Shown: positions 32,760 to 40,842 of the stretch, one piece after another
Layout: every line of letters begins with the position of its first letter
Numbering within the stretch: the first letter of the stretch is position 1
Assembly (NCBI GenBank): GCA_016713535.1
Contig: JADJOY010000037.1
Span: 33,783 to 97,782 of the forward strand
Direction of reading: 5' to 3'
Origin: JADJOY01 sp016713535 [NCBI: Deltaproteobacteria bacterium]
GTDB lineage: Bacteria; JADJOY01
DNA: 64,000 nucleotides
The notes under the pieces: model-generated
The model's input: the letters and a program-made list of their open reading frames with translations, nothing else
Database searches by the model: none
What the model was told of the DNA's origin: nothing
Position numbers and translations under genes: made by a program

Positions 32760-33116
32760 GGGAGGGGCCCGAAACCGCGGGGTTCTCGCGAATCTCGCGC
32801 AGTATCCGGAGCCGTCCGGAGCATTGGCAACCACACGGTCCCGCGTCATGAAGTTGACGTGTGGCGCGTGTGCACCCCCCGTCGAGCGCCACCTCGAGCA
32901 CGGCGTGGGCGCGGCGCCGGCCCCGCTCTTCCGCTGGTGGCCACCACGCAACCCACGGAATTCCACGGCGAAACCCGTGGACATCGACCTCACCGCGGCG
33001 GCGTCCGCGGAGCGGCCGCGGGAGCGGCATGGAATCTGCTCGATCCAGGGCTGCCGAGCGCCGGGACGAAGCGCGCTCGAAGACGGACCGATCCACGGTT
33101 CGGCAGGGAGGCCGAC
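32760..33116 (+). other. Gene-free divergent promoter region
   Basis: This gap holds the promoters of the leftward LolA-like gene and the rightward pilin-like gene. No convincing gene, hairpin family or known element was seen. The open frames here lack a ribosome site and look like GC-driven chance frames. Confidence 0.55.
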
Positions 33117-33611
33117 GTGAAACCCCGACTCCGATCCGACCCGCGCGGCTTCACGCTCATCGAGCTGCTGATCGCGCTCGCGATCGTGGGCATCATGGCC
33201 GCGATCGCCATCCCCCAGCTCCTCGGCTCACGCACGAAGGCGCTCAAGGCCAAGTGCGACGAGATGGCCCACGCCCTCGACGGCGAGCTCGTCATGGAGG
33301 CGCAGAAGGCCATGGACTTGAAGGCCAGCAACCCCTCGTCGCCGGAGCCCGCGATCATGGCGATGGCGACGGTCGCCGGACGGCACCACGACCAGAGCCC
33401 GGCGCTCAGGGGGAAGAAGCCGGTGTGCAACGACACCAACCGGTGGGGCTATCAGAACGACTGCATGTACCTGGCGCAGTTCTTCCCGCAGGGCCTCAAC
33501 AAGTGCCAGGTCTTCTTCGACCTCAACTACCCGAACACGCCGTACATCGAGGTCGCGTACAAGAACTTCGACGGCGCCGTGACCACCTTCAAAGTGGTGT
33601 TCGACAAGTGA
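33117..33611 (+). CDS. Type IV pilin-like (pseudopilin) protein
   Basis: The 164-aa protein has a short basic leader (VKPRLRSDPRG) followed by FTLIELLIALAIVGIMAAIA, the prepilin peptidase site and hydrophobic helix of type IV pilins. Cleavage should occur before Phe12 and be followed by methylation. The C-terminal globular part is beta-rich with paired cysteines (VCNDTNRWGYQNDC) typical of a D-region. GTG 33117 has GGGAGG just upstream. It is an isolated pilin-like gene, with no pilB/C/D or gsp genes in the window, so it could be a minor pilin or pseudopilin. Confidence 0.88.
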   Translation: MKPRLRSDPRGFTLIELLIALAIVGIMAAIAIPQLLGSRTKALKAKCDEMAHALDGELVMEAQKAMDLKASNPSSPEPAIMAMATVAGRHHDQSPALRGKKPVCNDTNRWGYQNDCMYLAQFFPQGLNKCQVFFDLNYPNTPYIEVAYKNFDGAVTTFKVVFDK

Positions 33612-33612
33612 G

Positions 33613-34062
33613 ATGAAAGCGCCCGCCCTGCTGGTGCTGATCGGTATCGAGAGCGCCGTCGCCGTCGCCCTCGCGGTCCATCCACCGCGCGTCACGGCGC
33701 GCTACGCGGACGTGGACTGCGTGTCCGTCCGGGAGGGGCTCGCGATCCAGATCGGCACCACGCTCGACCTCGAGCTCCACCACGCGCGGACCGATCCAAC
33801 GGTGTCGCCGGCGGTCGCGGCGGTGCGCGGCGCGCAGAAGCTGTGGCCGAGCATCCCGCCCAGCCCGAGCGACCCCAAGCAGCCGGCGTTCCAGCTCGTC
33901 GAGAGCACCGACTACGTGCCCGTGCGGCGTCAGGCGTGCACCGCGCTCGTCCTCGCCGATCCGGAGCCCGAGGGCACCGCCGTGGTGATCCGCCAGTTCG
34001 CGCACGATGGCCTCGGCGAGATCGCGGTGCAGCCCGGCCAGCGGCTGGTGCCTCCCGCGTAA
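33613..34062 (+). CDS. Hypothetical protein with N-terminal membrane segment, 149 aa
   Basis: Starting 2 bp after the pilin-like stop, it begins MKAPALLVLIGIESAVAVAL, a signal or anchor helix. A soluble region of about 125 residues with two cysteines (VDCVSVREG, QACTALVLAD) and no recognised family follows. The tight spacing suggests co-expression with the pilin-like protein and a possible shared role at the cell surface. A small structured repeat (GGAGGGTCGTCGCTTCGTCG) follows the stop. Confidence 0.65.
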   Translation: MKAPALLVLIGIESAVAVALAVHPPRVTARYADVDCVSVREGLAIQIGTTLDLELHHARTDPTVSPAVAAVRGAQKLWPSIPPSPSDPKQPAFQLVESTDYVPVRRQACTALVLADPEPEGTAVVIRQFAHDGLGEIAVQPGQRLVPPA

Positions 34063-34153
34063 CCTCGGCCATGGAGGGTCGTCGCTTCGTCGACGACCCC
34101 AGGCAAGGGTTGGCGCGGCCGACGAAGCGGTCGCCCTCCACAGCCTCGACCGC

Positions 34154-35257
34154 TCACGGGCTGGCGCGGAGGTAGCCGCCTTCCCACACGGCGACCGCCT
34201 TGCCACCGTATTCGAAGCGCGCCGACTCGTAGCCCGCCTCGGCGATCGCCTTGGTGAGGTCGAGAAGTGCCTTCCGATCGGTGTCGAAGTCGGTGAAGCT
34301 CGCCAGGCGCACGACGTAGGCCTTGCCGACCGCCTTGCCGTCCACGCTCGCCAGGATGCGCCTGGCCTCGGCGCCAGGCCCGGCCGGCGACACGTCGCGG
34401 GTGAGCTGGAGCGCCACCACCGCCGCGATCACGACCGGCATGAGCGCGAACGCGACGATCTTGAGCAGCCGCACTTCCTTCGCCGAGAACCGCACCTTCA
34501 GGCGTCCCAGGCGCACGTTCTCGGCCGGTCCCGCGGCGGCGGCGCGCGGCGGCGGTGACGCGGGCCTCTCGGCGCGGGGGCGCGCGAGCTCCCCGAGATC
34601 CAGGGGCGCCGGCGCCTCGCCTGGTTCGAGCCGCGCCGCGTCGCTCTCGAGGCCGATGGAGACGTTGCCGAGCGTGACCTCGGTGAAGGTGGCGAGCGCC
34701 GACAGCTCGCGGCCGAGCTTGCGCACGCCGTCGCGGATCACGGCGGGCACCGCTTCGGTGGCGAAGAGCTCGCTCATGCGCTCCTCGAGCCCGATGAGCG
34801 CGAGACTCACGCGTTCGAGGTCGTTGGCGTCGTCGACGCCGAGCCGCTCGAGGCGGAAGTCGCGCGCGGCGAGCACGTCGACCAGCCACATCTGCAGCGC
34901 GAGCGCGTCGATCACCGCCGCCGCCGCGGGCGCGAGCTCCGGCTCGACGGCGGCCGCGGGCTCGTCCTCCGCCGTCGATGCGACCTCGAGCACGTCCGTC
35001 GGCGCGTCGGGATCGGTCGAGTCGACCTGCTCGGGCTCGTCCGCGGCCTCCGCCGGCTCGATCGGCACGGCCTCCTCGACGACCGGAGGCGGGGTGGGGA
35101 GCAAGACGTCGACCAGCCACTCGCGCGCCAGCCCGCCCACCGGCGCCAACCGCCGGCCTCGATACGCGAGCCGCACGCGCGGCGCGTCGCTCTCCGAGAG
35201 CTCCGCGCCGAGGGCGAAGAGCCGCCGGCGGTGCTCGCTCAGATCGAGTTGCGCCAC
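34154..35257 (-). CDS. Hypothetical membrane protein, 367 aa
   Basis: The N-terminal region contains a short beta-rich domain (ARVRLAYRGRRLAPVG-like), an acidic Pro/Glu/Ala linker (about residues 55-115) and a helical region (IDALALQMWLVDVLAARDF). A linker, one transmembrane helix (ALMPVVIAAVVALQL) and a C-terminal periplasmic domain of about 70 residues follow. No family is recognised. The GTG start overlaps the end of the PilZ gene by 19 bp, so the two form one unit, suggesting a link to c-di-GMP-controlled surface functions (inference). Confidence 0.65.
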   Translation of the reverse strand: MAQLDLSEHRRRLFALGAELSESDAPRVRLAYRGRRLAPVGGLAREWLVDVLLPTPPPVVEEAVPIEPAEAADEPEQVDSTDPDAPTDVLEVASTAEDEPAAAVEPELAPAAAAVIDALALQMWLVDVLAARDFRLERLGVDDANDLERVSLALIGLEERMSELFATEAVPAVIRDGVRKLGRELSALATFTEVTLGNVSIGLESDAARLEPGEAPAPLDLGELARPRAERPASPPPRAAAAGPAENVRLGRLKVRFSAKEVRLLKIVAFALMPVVIAAVVALQLTRDVSPAGPGAEARRILASVDGKAVGKAYVVRLASFTDFDTDRKALLDLTKAIAEAGYESARFEYGGKAVAVWEGGYLRASP

Positions 35258-35730
35258 GCCTCACCCGTCGCGTCGGCCTCGATCCACTGGAGCGGCCGCG
35301 TGTCCTGACCCGGCGCAGCGGTCTCGTTCGCGAACGGCCACGCGAGCTGGCCCTCGCGGGTCAGAGCCACCGCCGAGGAGTAGTCGTCGATGAAGCGCTC
35401 GATCCGCTGGCGAACGTCGTCGGGCGGGTCGACGAGCTGCATGCCGAAGCCGTGGACCACCTCGGTGCCGGAGCGGCGGTTCAGGGAGACGATCTGCGCC
35501 ACCGCGCGCAGCTCGCCGAGCTCGCGGCCGAGCGGGATCTCGACGACGAGCCGCGAGTTCATCGAGTAGAGGACGTCGGTCTGCACGAAGGCACCGTCGG
35601 CGCCGATCGAGGTCACGACGCCGAGGTGATACTGGTTGCCGTCGGCGCTGAAGCGCGCGCGCAGCGACACGTCGCGGCGGCGATACCGGCGCTGCGGCTG
35701 GGCCTCGGGCTTCGCGTCCTTGGGATTCAT
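35239..35730 (-). CDS. PilZ-domain protein
   Basis: The 163-aa protein has the N-terminal basic motif RRYRRRDVSLRARF and the downstream strand pattern GVVTSIGADGAFV, LVVEIPLG, GFGMQLVDPPDDVRQRIERF. This matches PilZ domains, which bind c-di-GMP through RxxxR and D/NxSxxG. The second motif is imperfect (TSIGADG), so binding is not certain. ATG 35730 is chosen. An in-frame ATG at 35766 would add 12 residues. It is divergent from folK. Confidence 0.85.
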   Translation of the reverse strand: MNPKDAKPEAQPQRRYRRRDVSLRARFSADGNQYHLGVVTSIGADGAFVQTDVLYSMNSRLVVEIPLGRELGELRAVAQIVSLNRRSGTEVVHGFGMQLVDPPDDVRQRIERFIDDYSSAVALTREGQLAWPFANETAAPGQDTRPLQWIEADATGEAWRNSI

Positions 35731-35807
35731 GGCGCCATCGATCGAGGCGCCATCGTAGCCCGCCACAGGTAGCTTTTCACGCGACGCGAGTGCCTCCGGA
35801 GAACGCG

Positions 35808-36305
35808 ATGGATCCCGTCACCACCCATCTCGGCCTCGGCTCGAACCTCGGCGACCGCGGCGCGCGCCTCGGTGAGGCCGCGGAGCGCCTGCGCCACGCC
35901 GAGGGCATCGTCTCGGTCGCGCTGTCGAGCTTCTACGAGACCTCGCCGGTGGGCGGTCCGCCGCAAGGCTGGTTCCTGAACGCCGCGGCGCGGGTGGTCA
36001 CGACGTCGCCGCCGCGCGAGCTGCTCGCCACCTGCCTCGAGATCGAACGCGCGATGGGACGCGTGCGCGGGCCCGTGAACGGCCCACGGGTGATCGATCT
36101 CGACGTGCTGCTCTACGCGGACCGGGTCGTCGCGGAGCCAGGGCTGCTGATCCCCCACCCGGAGATGCTCCGGCGCCGCTTCGTGCTGGTGCCGCTCGCC
36201 GAGATCGCAGCGAACGTGCTCCACCCCGTCGAGCGTGAGTCGATCGCCTCGCTGCTCGAGCGGCTACCCTCGAGCTCGGAGACGGTGCGGCGCTACGAGA
36301 GCTGA
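35808..36305 (+). CDS. folK: 2-amino-4-hydroxy-6-hydroxymethyldihydropteridine pyrophosphokinase
   Basis: HPPK transfers pyrophosphate from ATP to the pterin alcohol in folate synthesis. The 165-aa protein has the family's GLGSNLGDR, SSFYETSPVGGPPQGWFLNA, GPRVIDLDVLLYADR (two metal-binding Asp) and PHPEMLRRRFVLVPLAEIA. ATG 35808 has CGGAGA upstream and gives the normal length. GTG 35790 is an in-frame alternative. No other folate gene is adjacent. A family B repeat lies immediately after the stop. Confidence 0.95.
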   Translation: MDPVTTHLGLGSNLGDRGARLGEAAERLRHAEGIVSVALSSFYETSPVGGPPQGWFLNAAARVVTTSPPRELLATCLEIERAMGRVRGPVNGPRVIDLDVLLYADRVVAEPGLLIPHPEMLRRRFVLVPLAEIAANVLHPVERESIASLLERLPSSSETVRRYES

Positions 36306-36307
36306 GA

Positions 36308-36462
36308 GTTCGTGAAGGGATCGAGCGAGAGCGAAGCGCCGCGGGGGGACGGAGCCCCCCGCGCTACGAAGACCATCGTAGCGACGGGGGTTTCATCCCC
36401 CGTCGCCGGGCCCACGCGGCCTTCGTGAGCGACCCAGATCGAAAGATTCACGGCCTCTGAGC
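36308..36462 (+). repeat. Family B repeat, the best preserved uninterrupted copy
   Basis: There are three consecutive hairpins: GCGGGGGG...CCCCCCGC (36341-36362), CGCTACGA...TCGTAGCG (36362-36383) and CGACGGGGG-TTTCAT-CCCCCGTCG (36382-36405). They are flanked by GTGAAGGGATCGAGCGAGAG and GTGAGCGACCCAGATCGAAA. Stems two and three share the CG at 36382-36383. This copy shows the empty site for the IS: the AG core is 36380-36381. The remaining gap to 36621 shows no gene. Confidence 0.88.
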
Positions 36463-36621
36463 CGCGCGGCGGCGCGTGAGGTGCTCCGCGTTGGCGCAGA
36501 GCGCGAAGGCCCAGACGGTGCTCTCCGGGCCCACCGTAGCAGGCTCCCGGAGATGACCGCGCCCCTCGGGAGGGTCCCGAGAGGCGCGTGAGGATCGTGA
36601 AGAACGCGGTCGAGGACGCGT

Positions 36622-37029
36622 TCAGTAGGGGCGGCGTCCGCCGCCACCACCACCGCCGGGGCCGCCACGGCCACCGCCGCCACCACGGCCGCCGCGATCG
36701 CCGCGGTCACCGCCGTAGCCACCACCGCCGCCACCCCGGCCACCGAACCCGCCGCCACCGCCACCACCGCGCTCGTCGGCTCGACGGTCGATCGCGAAGT
36801 CCACGCGGATCGTGCGGCCACCGAGCTCGGCGCCGTTCATGGCGCGCTTGGCTTCCTCGGCAGCGGCGTCCTCGGTGTAGCTCACGAAGCCGAACCCCTT
36901 GGAGCGACCGGTGTCCCGGTCCATGACGACCTTGGCTTCCGTGACCGAGCCGTAGGCCTCGAAGGCCTGCCGCAAGCCCGCATCGTCCGTGCCCCAGGCC
37001 AGACCACCAACGAACAGCTTCTTGGGCAT
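36622..37029 (-). CDS. Glycine-rich RRM RNA-binding protein
   Basis: The 135-aa protein has one complete RNA recognition motif (RNP2 LFVGGL at residues 5-10, RNP1 KGFGFVSY near 44-51) and a C-terminal tail of Gly/Arg repeats (RGG/GGYGG type). It is close to the cold-inducible Rbp proteins of cyanobacteria and many Proteobacteria. It likely binds single-stranded RNA or acts as an RNA chaperone. GAGGAG lies about 9 bp upstream of the ATG. The long upstream gap suggests a regulated 5' leader, as in cold-shock genes (inference). Confidence 0.93.
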   Translation of the reverse strand: MPKKLFVGGLAWGTDDAGLRQAFEAYGSVTEAKVVMDRDTGRSKGFGFVSYTEDAAAEEAKRAMNGAELGGRTIRVDFAIDRRADERGGGGGGGFGGRGGGGGGYGGDRGDRGGRGGGGGRGGPGGGGGGGRRPY

Positions 37030-37411
37030 ACTTCACTCTCCTCGACCGCGAGACGTGCCGACGATCGGCAGCAGCGGTCCTGCAGACAACGGGATCGAGT
37101 TTTTCGAGAAGCTCACGAACGGAAGGCGTTACGCGAGGCGCGAGAGGCTGGGGAGACGCTAGGCGTCGGGGCCTGGAACACGCGGGGTTGCCGTGAAAAA
37201 CGCATCGGAGCAAATCCACTCTCACCGATCCCCAATCCGGGAGTCAAGCAGAAAATGCCCCGGTTGCAGGGGTCAACACCGTGCCGACGCTCGGCACCAC
37301 GAACGTTCTCGCGACCGCGCTGGACGAGCCGCCGAGCGCTCGAAGTGCCCGTCGCGTCGCGCGCCGCAGCAGCGCGGCGGCACCACGCGCGGCGAGGGAA
37401 CGGCCGCCCTG
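37030..37411 (-). other. Gene-free region, probable 5' leader of the RRM gene
   Basis: The region is 382 bp between divergent starts. It contains locally A/T-richer stretches (GAGTTTTTCGAGAAGCTC, CCGTGAAAAACGC), unusual in this window and suggestive of promoters. The stretch GAGCTTCTCGAAAAACTC on the minus strand could fold. No gene is seen. Confidence 0.5.
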
Positions 37412-38212
37412 ATGGCGCTTCGCCCCTTCGCGACCGCGAGCCGGTGGCTGGTCGTGCTCGGGCTTTTGCTCATCGGCTCCGAGCGCGGCGCCGGCGCTGC
37501 GTCGTTCGACCACGACCACTTAGCCTGGACCCGCCAGCTCGCGCGCTTCGTCCACGACGGACGCGTCGACTACACGAGCTGGGGTCGCGACGGGCGCGCC
37601 GAGCTCGACGCGTATCTGCGTACGCTGCAAGGGGTCGAGCCCGCGGCCTACGCGGCCTGGACGCGCGAACAGCGCCTGGCTTTCTGGATCGACGCCTACA
37701 ACGCGTACATGGTCGTTCAGGTCCTCGACCACCAGCCGCTGCGCAGCGTGCGCGAGATCGGCTTCCTGCCGTTCGCCGCGTTCAAGGACGGGTTCATCCC
37801 GATGGAGGGGCTGCGAGGCGCCAAGCTCTCGCTCGACGACATCGAGCACCGCATCCTGCGCAAGGAGATCGGGGAACCGCTCATTCACTTCGGCATCGTG
37901 TGCGCGTCGAAGAGCTGTCCGGCGCTCGCGTCCGAGGCGTACCGCGGCGACGCGGTGATGGGTCAGCTCGAGACCGCGGCGCGCCGCTTCCTCGCGGACA
38001 CCACCAAGAACCGCCTCGACCCGGACGGCACCACGGTGCGCCTCTCCTCCATCTTCCAGTGGTTTCGCGAGGACTTCGAGAAGAGCGGCACCCTCGCACG
38101 GTTCGTGGCCGGCTACGCGCCCGGGCCGATGGCGACCGCCCTCGCCAGACCCGAAGTGAAGCTCGAGTTCCTCGACTACGACTGGACCCTGAACGGGCTC
38201 GAGGGAACCTGA
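37412..38212 (+). CDS. DUF547 family secreted protein
   Basis: The 266-aa protein has a signal peptide (ASRWLVVLGLLLIGSERGAG). The DUF547 domain shows FVHDGRVDYTSW, EQRLAFWIDAYNAYMVVQVL, PLIHFGIVCASKSCPALASE and LSSIFQWFREDFEKSG, with a conserved Cys/Ser/His-like set (VCASKSCP). DUF547 has distant similarity to papain-like folds, but its function is unknown. ATG 37412 was chosen because the signal peptide starts there. The upstream open frame to 37193 lacks hydrophobic sequence. A family C repeat follows the stop. Confidence 0.88.
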   Translation: MALRPFATASRWLVVLGLLLIGSERGAGAASFDHDHLAWTRQLARFVHDGRVDYTSWGRDGRAELDAYLRTLQGVEPAAYAAWTREQRLAFWIDAYNAYMVVQVLDHQPLRSVREIGFLPFAAFKDGFIPMEGLRGAKLSLDDIEHRILRKEIGEPLIHFGIVCASKSCPALASEAYRGDAVMGQLETAARRFLADTTKNRLDPDGTTVRLSSIFQWFREDFEKSGTLARFVAGYAPGPMATALARPEVKLEFLDYDWTLNGLEGT

Positions 38213-38249
38213 CGCCTCCGGCGTCTGCCCTCCACCTCGGCGGAGATCG

Positions 38250-38365
38250 CCCCGGTGGAGGGCCGCGATCCTTCGCGGCTTCATGCGCGGCGGCGAGGGA
38301 CCGCCGCCCTCCAGAGCGACCCGAGCCGGCTGAAGGGCCGGGATCCTTCGCGGCCGCGCCCGGCT
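38250..38365 (+). repeat. Family C palindromic repeats
   Basis: Two copies of the pattern GGAGGGCCGCGATCCTTCGC occur here, with GGCGGCGAGGGACCGCCGCC and CCTCCAG as the mirrored partner. Each forms nested hairpins. The gap 38213-38563 holds these and a degraded hairpin (CGCCGGGCACGCGGCGCTGC) but no gene. Confidence 0.7.
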
Positions 38366-38563
38366 GGATCCGTAATCGAGCGCGGTGCCGATGCACGCGC
38401 CGCGTCTCGCCGGGCACGCGGCGCTGCCCCTCCCTCGATCGCGCAACGATCGGCTGGAGCGCGCCCGCTTCGTCGGGCGCCGGGGATCGAGGGCGGACCG
38501 GTCGACACGCCTTGTAACCTTTCGCCGTCGTCGATCGTGGATCGGGCACAGGAGGCTCGACCC

Positions 38564-39862
38564 ATGGACGACGTGATCGTGATCGGTGGTGGTCTGGCGG
38601 GGCTGACGGCGGGGGCGTACCTGGCCGGAGCCGGACTCGCGACCCGCGTGCTCGAGCGCGCGGGATCCCTCGGTGGCCGGGCGGACACCCACGTCCGCGA
38701 CGGCTTCCACTTCAACCTCGGGCCACACGCGCTCTATCGCGCCGGGGCCGCGCACGCGATCCTGACCGAGCTCGGCGTGCCGCTGAGCGGCGCGAGCCCG
38801 GCGACCGAGGGGCTGGCGCTGCTCGGTGGCGAGCTCCACGCGCTTCCCACCAGCCCACGTGGCCTCCTCGGCACCTCGGCGCTCGGCGCGCGCGGCAAGC
38901 TCGAGGTGGCGCGGTTCGTCGCCGTGGTCGGCTCGCGCGCCGCCGGCCCGGAGCGGTGGGCGCGAGCCAGCGTCGCGGCGTGGCTCGACGAGCACGTCCA
39001 CGATCCCCGCGCGCGGCTCTTCGTCGAGGCACTGATCCGCCTCTCGACGTACACCAACGCGCCCGAGCTCGTGAGCGCCGGCGCCGCGCTCGCGCAGGTG
39101 CGCCGCGCGCTTCGCGGTGGCGTGATCTACCTCGACGGCGGCTGGCGCGGGCTCGTCGAGGGTCTCGCCGATCTCGCGGGCCGCGCGGGCGCCGTCCTCG
39201 AGACCCAGGCCGCCGTGCGCGCGGTCGAGGTGCGCGGCGCTGAGTTCCGCATCACGCTGGACTCGGGACGCGAGCTCGACGCGCGCGCGGTGGTGGTCGC
39301 GGGCAGCCCCGAGCTCGCGGCGCGCCTCCTGGGAGCCGGGCGCTCGCCCGCGCTCGACGCGGCGGCGGCGAACGCGGTCCCGGTGCTCGCGGCTTGCCTC
39401 GACGTGGCGCTCACGTCGCTCCCCTGCCCCGAGCGCGGCTTCGCGCTCGGGCTCGACCAGCCGCTCTATTACTCGGTGCACTCGAAGAGCGCGGCGCTCG
39501 CACCGCATGGTGGCGCGATCATCCACGTCGCCAAGTACCTGGCGTCGCCGGCCACCGCGGCCGCCGCCGACGAGGCGCGCGAGCTCGAGGCGTTCCTCGA
39601 CCTTCTCCAGCCGGGCTGGCGGGAGCACCTCGCGCAGCGCCGCTTCCTGCGCCGCATGGTGGTGCAACACGACCTCGTGCGCGCGGACCGCGACGGCCCG
39701 CCGCGGCCCACCGCCACCGCCGCGGGCGTGCCCGGCTACTTCGTCGCAGGCGACTGGGTGGGCCCGGGAGCGTTCCTCGCCGACGCGGCGGTCGCGAGCG
39801 GCCGCGCCGCCGCGCGAGCGGCGCTCGCCCATCTCGACCCGCGTCTCGCCTCGGCCGCATGA
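38564..39862 (+). CDS. FAD-dependent oxidoreductase, phytoene-desaturase-like
   Basis: The 432-aa protein has an N-terminal dinucleotide motif VIGGGLAGLTAGAYLAGAG, then GSLGGRADT and FHFNLGPHALYRAG, which is the amine oxidase/carotenoid desaturase group. The C-terminus has the FAD-closing motif GYFVAGDWVGPGAFLADAAV. The substrate is unknown, and no carotenoid genes are near. ATG 38564 with AGGAGG upstream. Its TGA overlaps the ATG of the ECF41 sigma factor (ATGA), so they are coupled. ECF41 factors usually neighbour an oxidoreductase, decarboxylase or epimerase gene, which this matches. Confidence 0.88.
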   Translation: MDDVIVIGGGLAGLTAGAYLAGAGLATRVLERAGSLGGRADTHVRDGFHFNLGPHALYRAGAAHAILTELGVPLSGASPATEGLALLGGELHALPTSPRGLLGTSALGARGKLEVARFVAVVGSRAAGPERWARASVAAWLDEHVHDPRARLFVEALIRLSTYTNAPELVSAGAALAQVRRALRGGVIYLDGGWRGLVEGLADLAGRAGAVLETQAAVRAVEVRGAEFRITLDSGRELDARAVVVAGSPELAARLLGAGRSPALDAAAANAVPVLAACLDVALTSLPCPERGFALGLDQPLYYSVHSKSAALAPHGGAIIHVAKYLASPATAAAADEARELEAFLDLLQPGWREHLAQRRFLRRMVVQHDLVRADRDGPPRPTATAAGVPGYFVAGDWVGPGAFLADAAVASGRAAARAALAHLDPRLASAA

Positions 39863-40819
39863 TGACGGCGATGGCCCCCTCGCCGATCGAGCCGCTCGCC
39901 GCGGACGCCTTCGCGGCGCAGCGCGGATACCTGTGGGCGGTGGCGTACCGGATGCTCGGCAGCGCCGCGGATGCGGACGACGCGCTCCAGGACACCTTCG
40001 TGCGCGCCCTCGAACGTCCGCCGGCGCGCCTCGACGAGCCCCTCGGGCCGTGGCTCACCCGCGTACTGGTCAACGTCGCGCGTGATCGGCTGCGTGCGCG
40101 CAAGCGGCGCGCCTACGTCGGCCCCTGGCTGCCGTCGCCGATCGAAAACGAGGCTCCGCCCGACGACCTGCCCGGGCCAGCCGAGCTCTCGCCCGGCGCG
40201 CGCTACGACCTGCGCGAGAGCGCCTCGTTCGCGTTTCTCTTCGCTCTCGAGGCGCTCACCCCCAACCAGCGTGCGGTGCTCCTGATGCGCGACGTCCTCG
40301 ACGCCTCGCTGGAAGAGACCGCCGAGGTGCTCGGGCTCAGCGTCGCGAACGTGAAGGTCCAGCACCACCGCGCCCGCAAGCGCCTCGAGTCCTACGAGCG
40401 CTCACGGGTGAAGACCGCGAGCGCAGCCGCGCAGGAGGTGCTGGCGCGGTTCATGACCTGCCTGGCGACCGACGACGTCGCGGGACTCGAGGAGCTGCTC
40501 GCCGGCGACGTGCGGCTCCTGAGCGACGGCGGAGGCGGAGTTCCACGCCGCGCGCGTGCCGGTGGTCGGCGTCGCCAAGGTCATCACGTTCCTGCGCAAC
40601 GTGCTGCGCCTGTGGCCCATCGACACGCGCTACGAGATCCGCTGGGTCAACGGCGCGCCGGCGATCCTCGGTGAAGCGGAGCGCGCCCGTGCCGGTGAGC
40701 CAACCCGCTTCGTCACCCGCCTCGAGCTCGACGCCGGCGGGCGCGTTCGCGAGATCCACACCATCCTCGCCACCGCCAAGCTCACGGCGTTCTACCGGAC
40801 GCCGCCGACGGAGGGGTAG
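39859..40819 (+). pseudogene. ECF41-type RNA polymerase sigma factor, frameshifted in its regulatory domain
   Basis: Residues 1-180 are sigma-2 (RGYLWAVAYRMLGSAADADD, then ALQDTFVRALER) and sigma-4 (ALTPNQRAVLLMRDVLDAS). The C-terminal SnoaL-like domain carries the ECF41 marker DGGG and continues in the next frame from about 40540 (EFHAARVPVVGVAKVITFLR; VNGAPAILGEA). One extra base near 40530-40540 (GACGGCGGAGGCGGAG) breaks the frame. Total 961 bp is 3n+1. The regulatory C-terminus controls sigma activity in this group, so a real shift would alter regulation rather than abolish DNA binding. ATG 39859 overlaps the upstream stop. Confidence 0.85.
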
Positions 40820-40842
40820 ACTCGGGAGCGGAGGACAGGACG

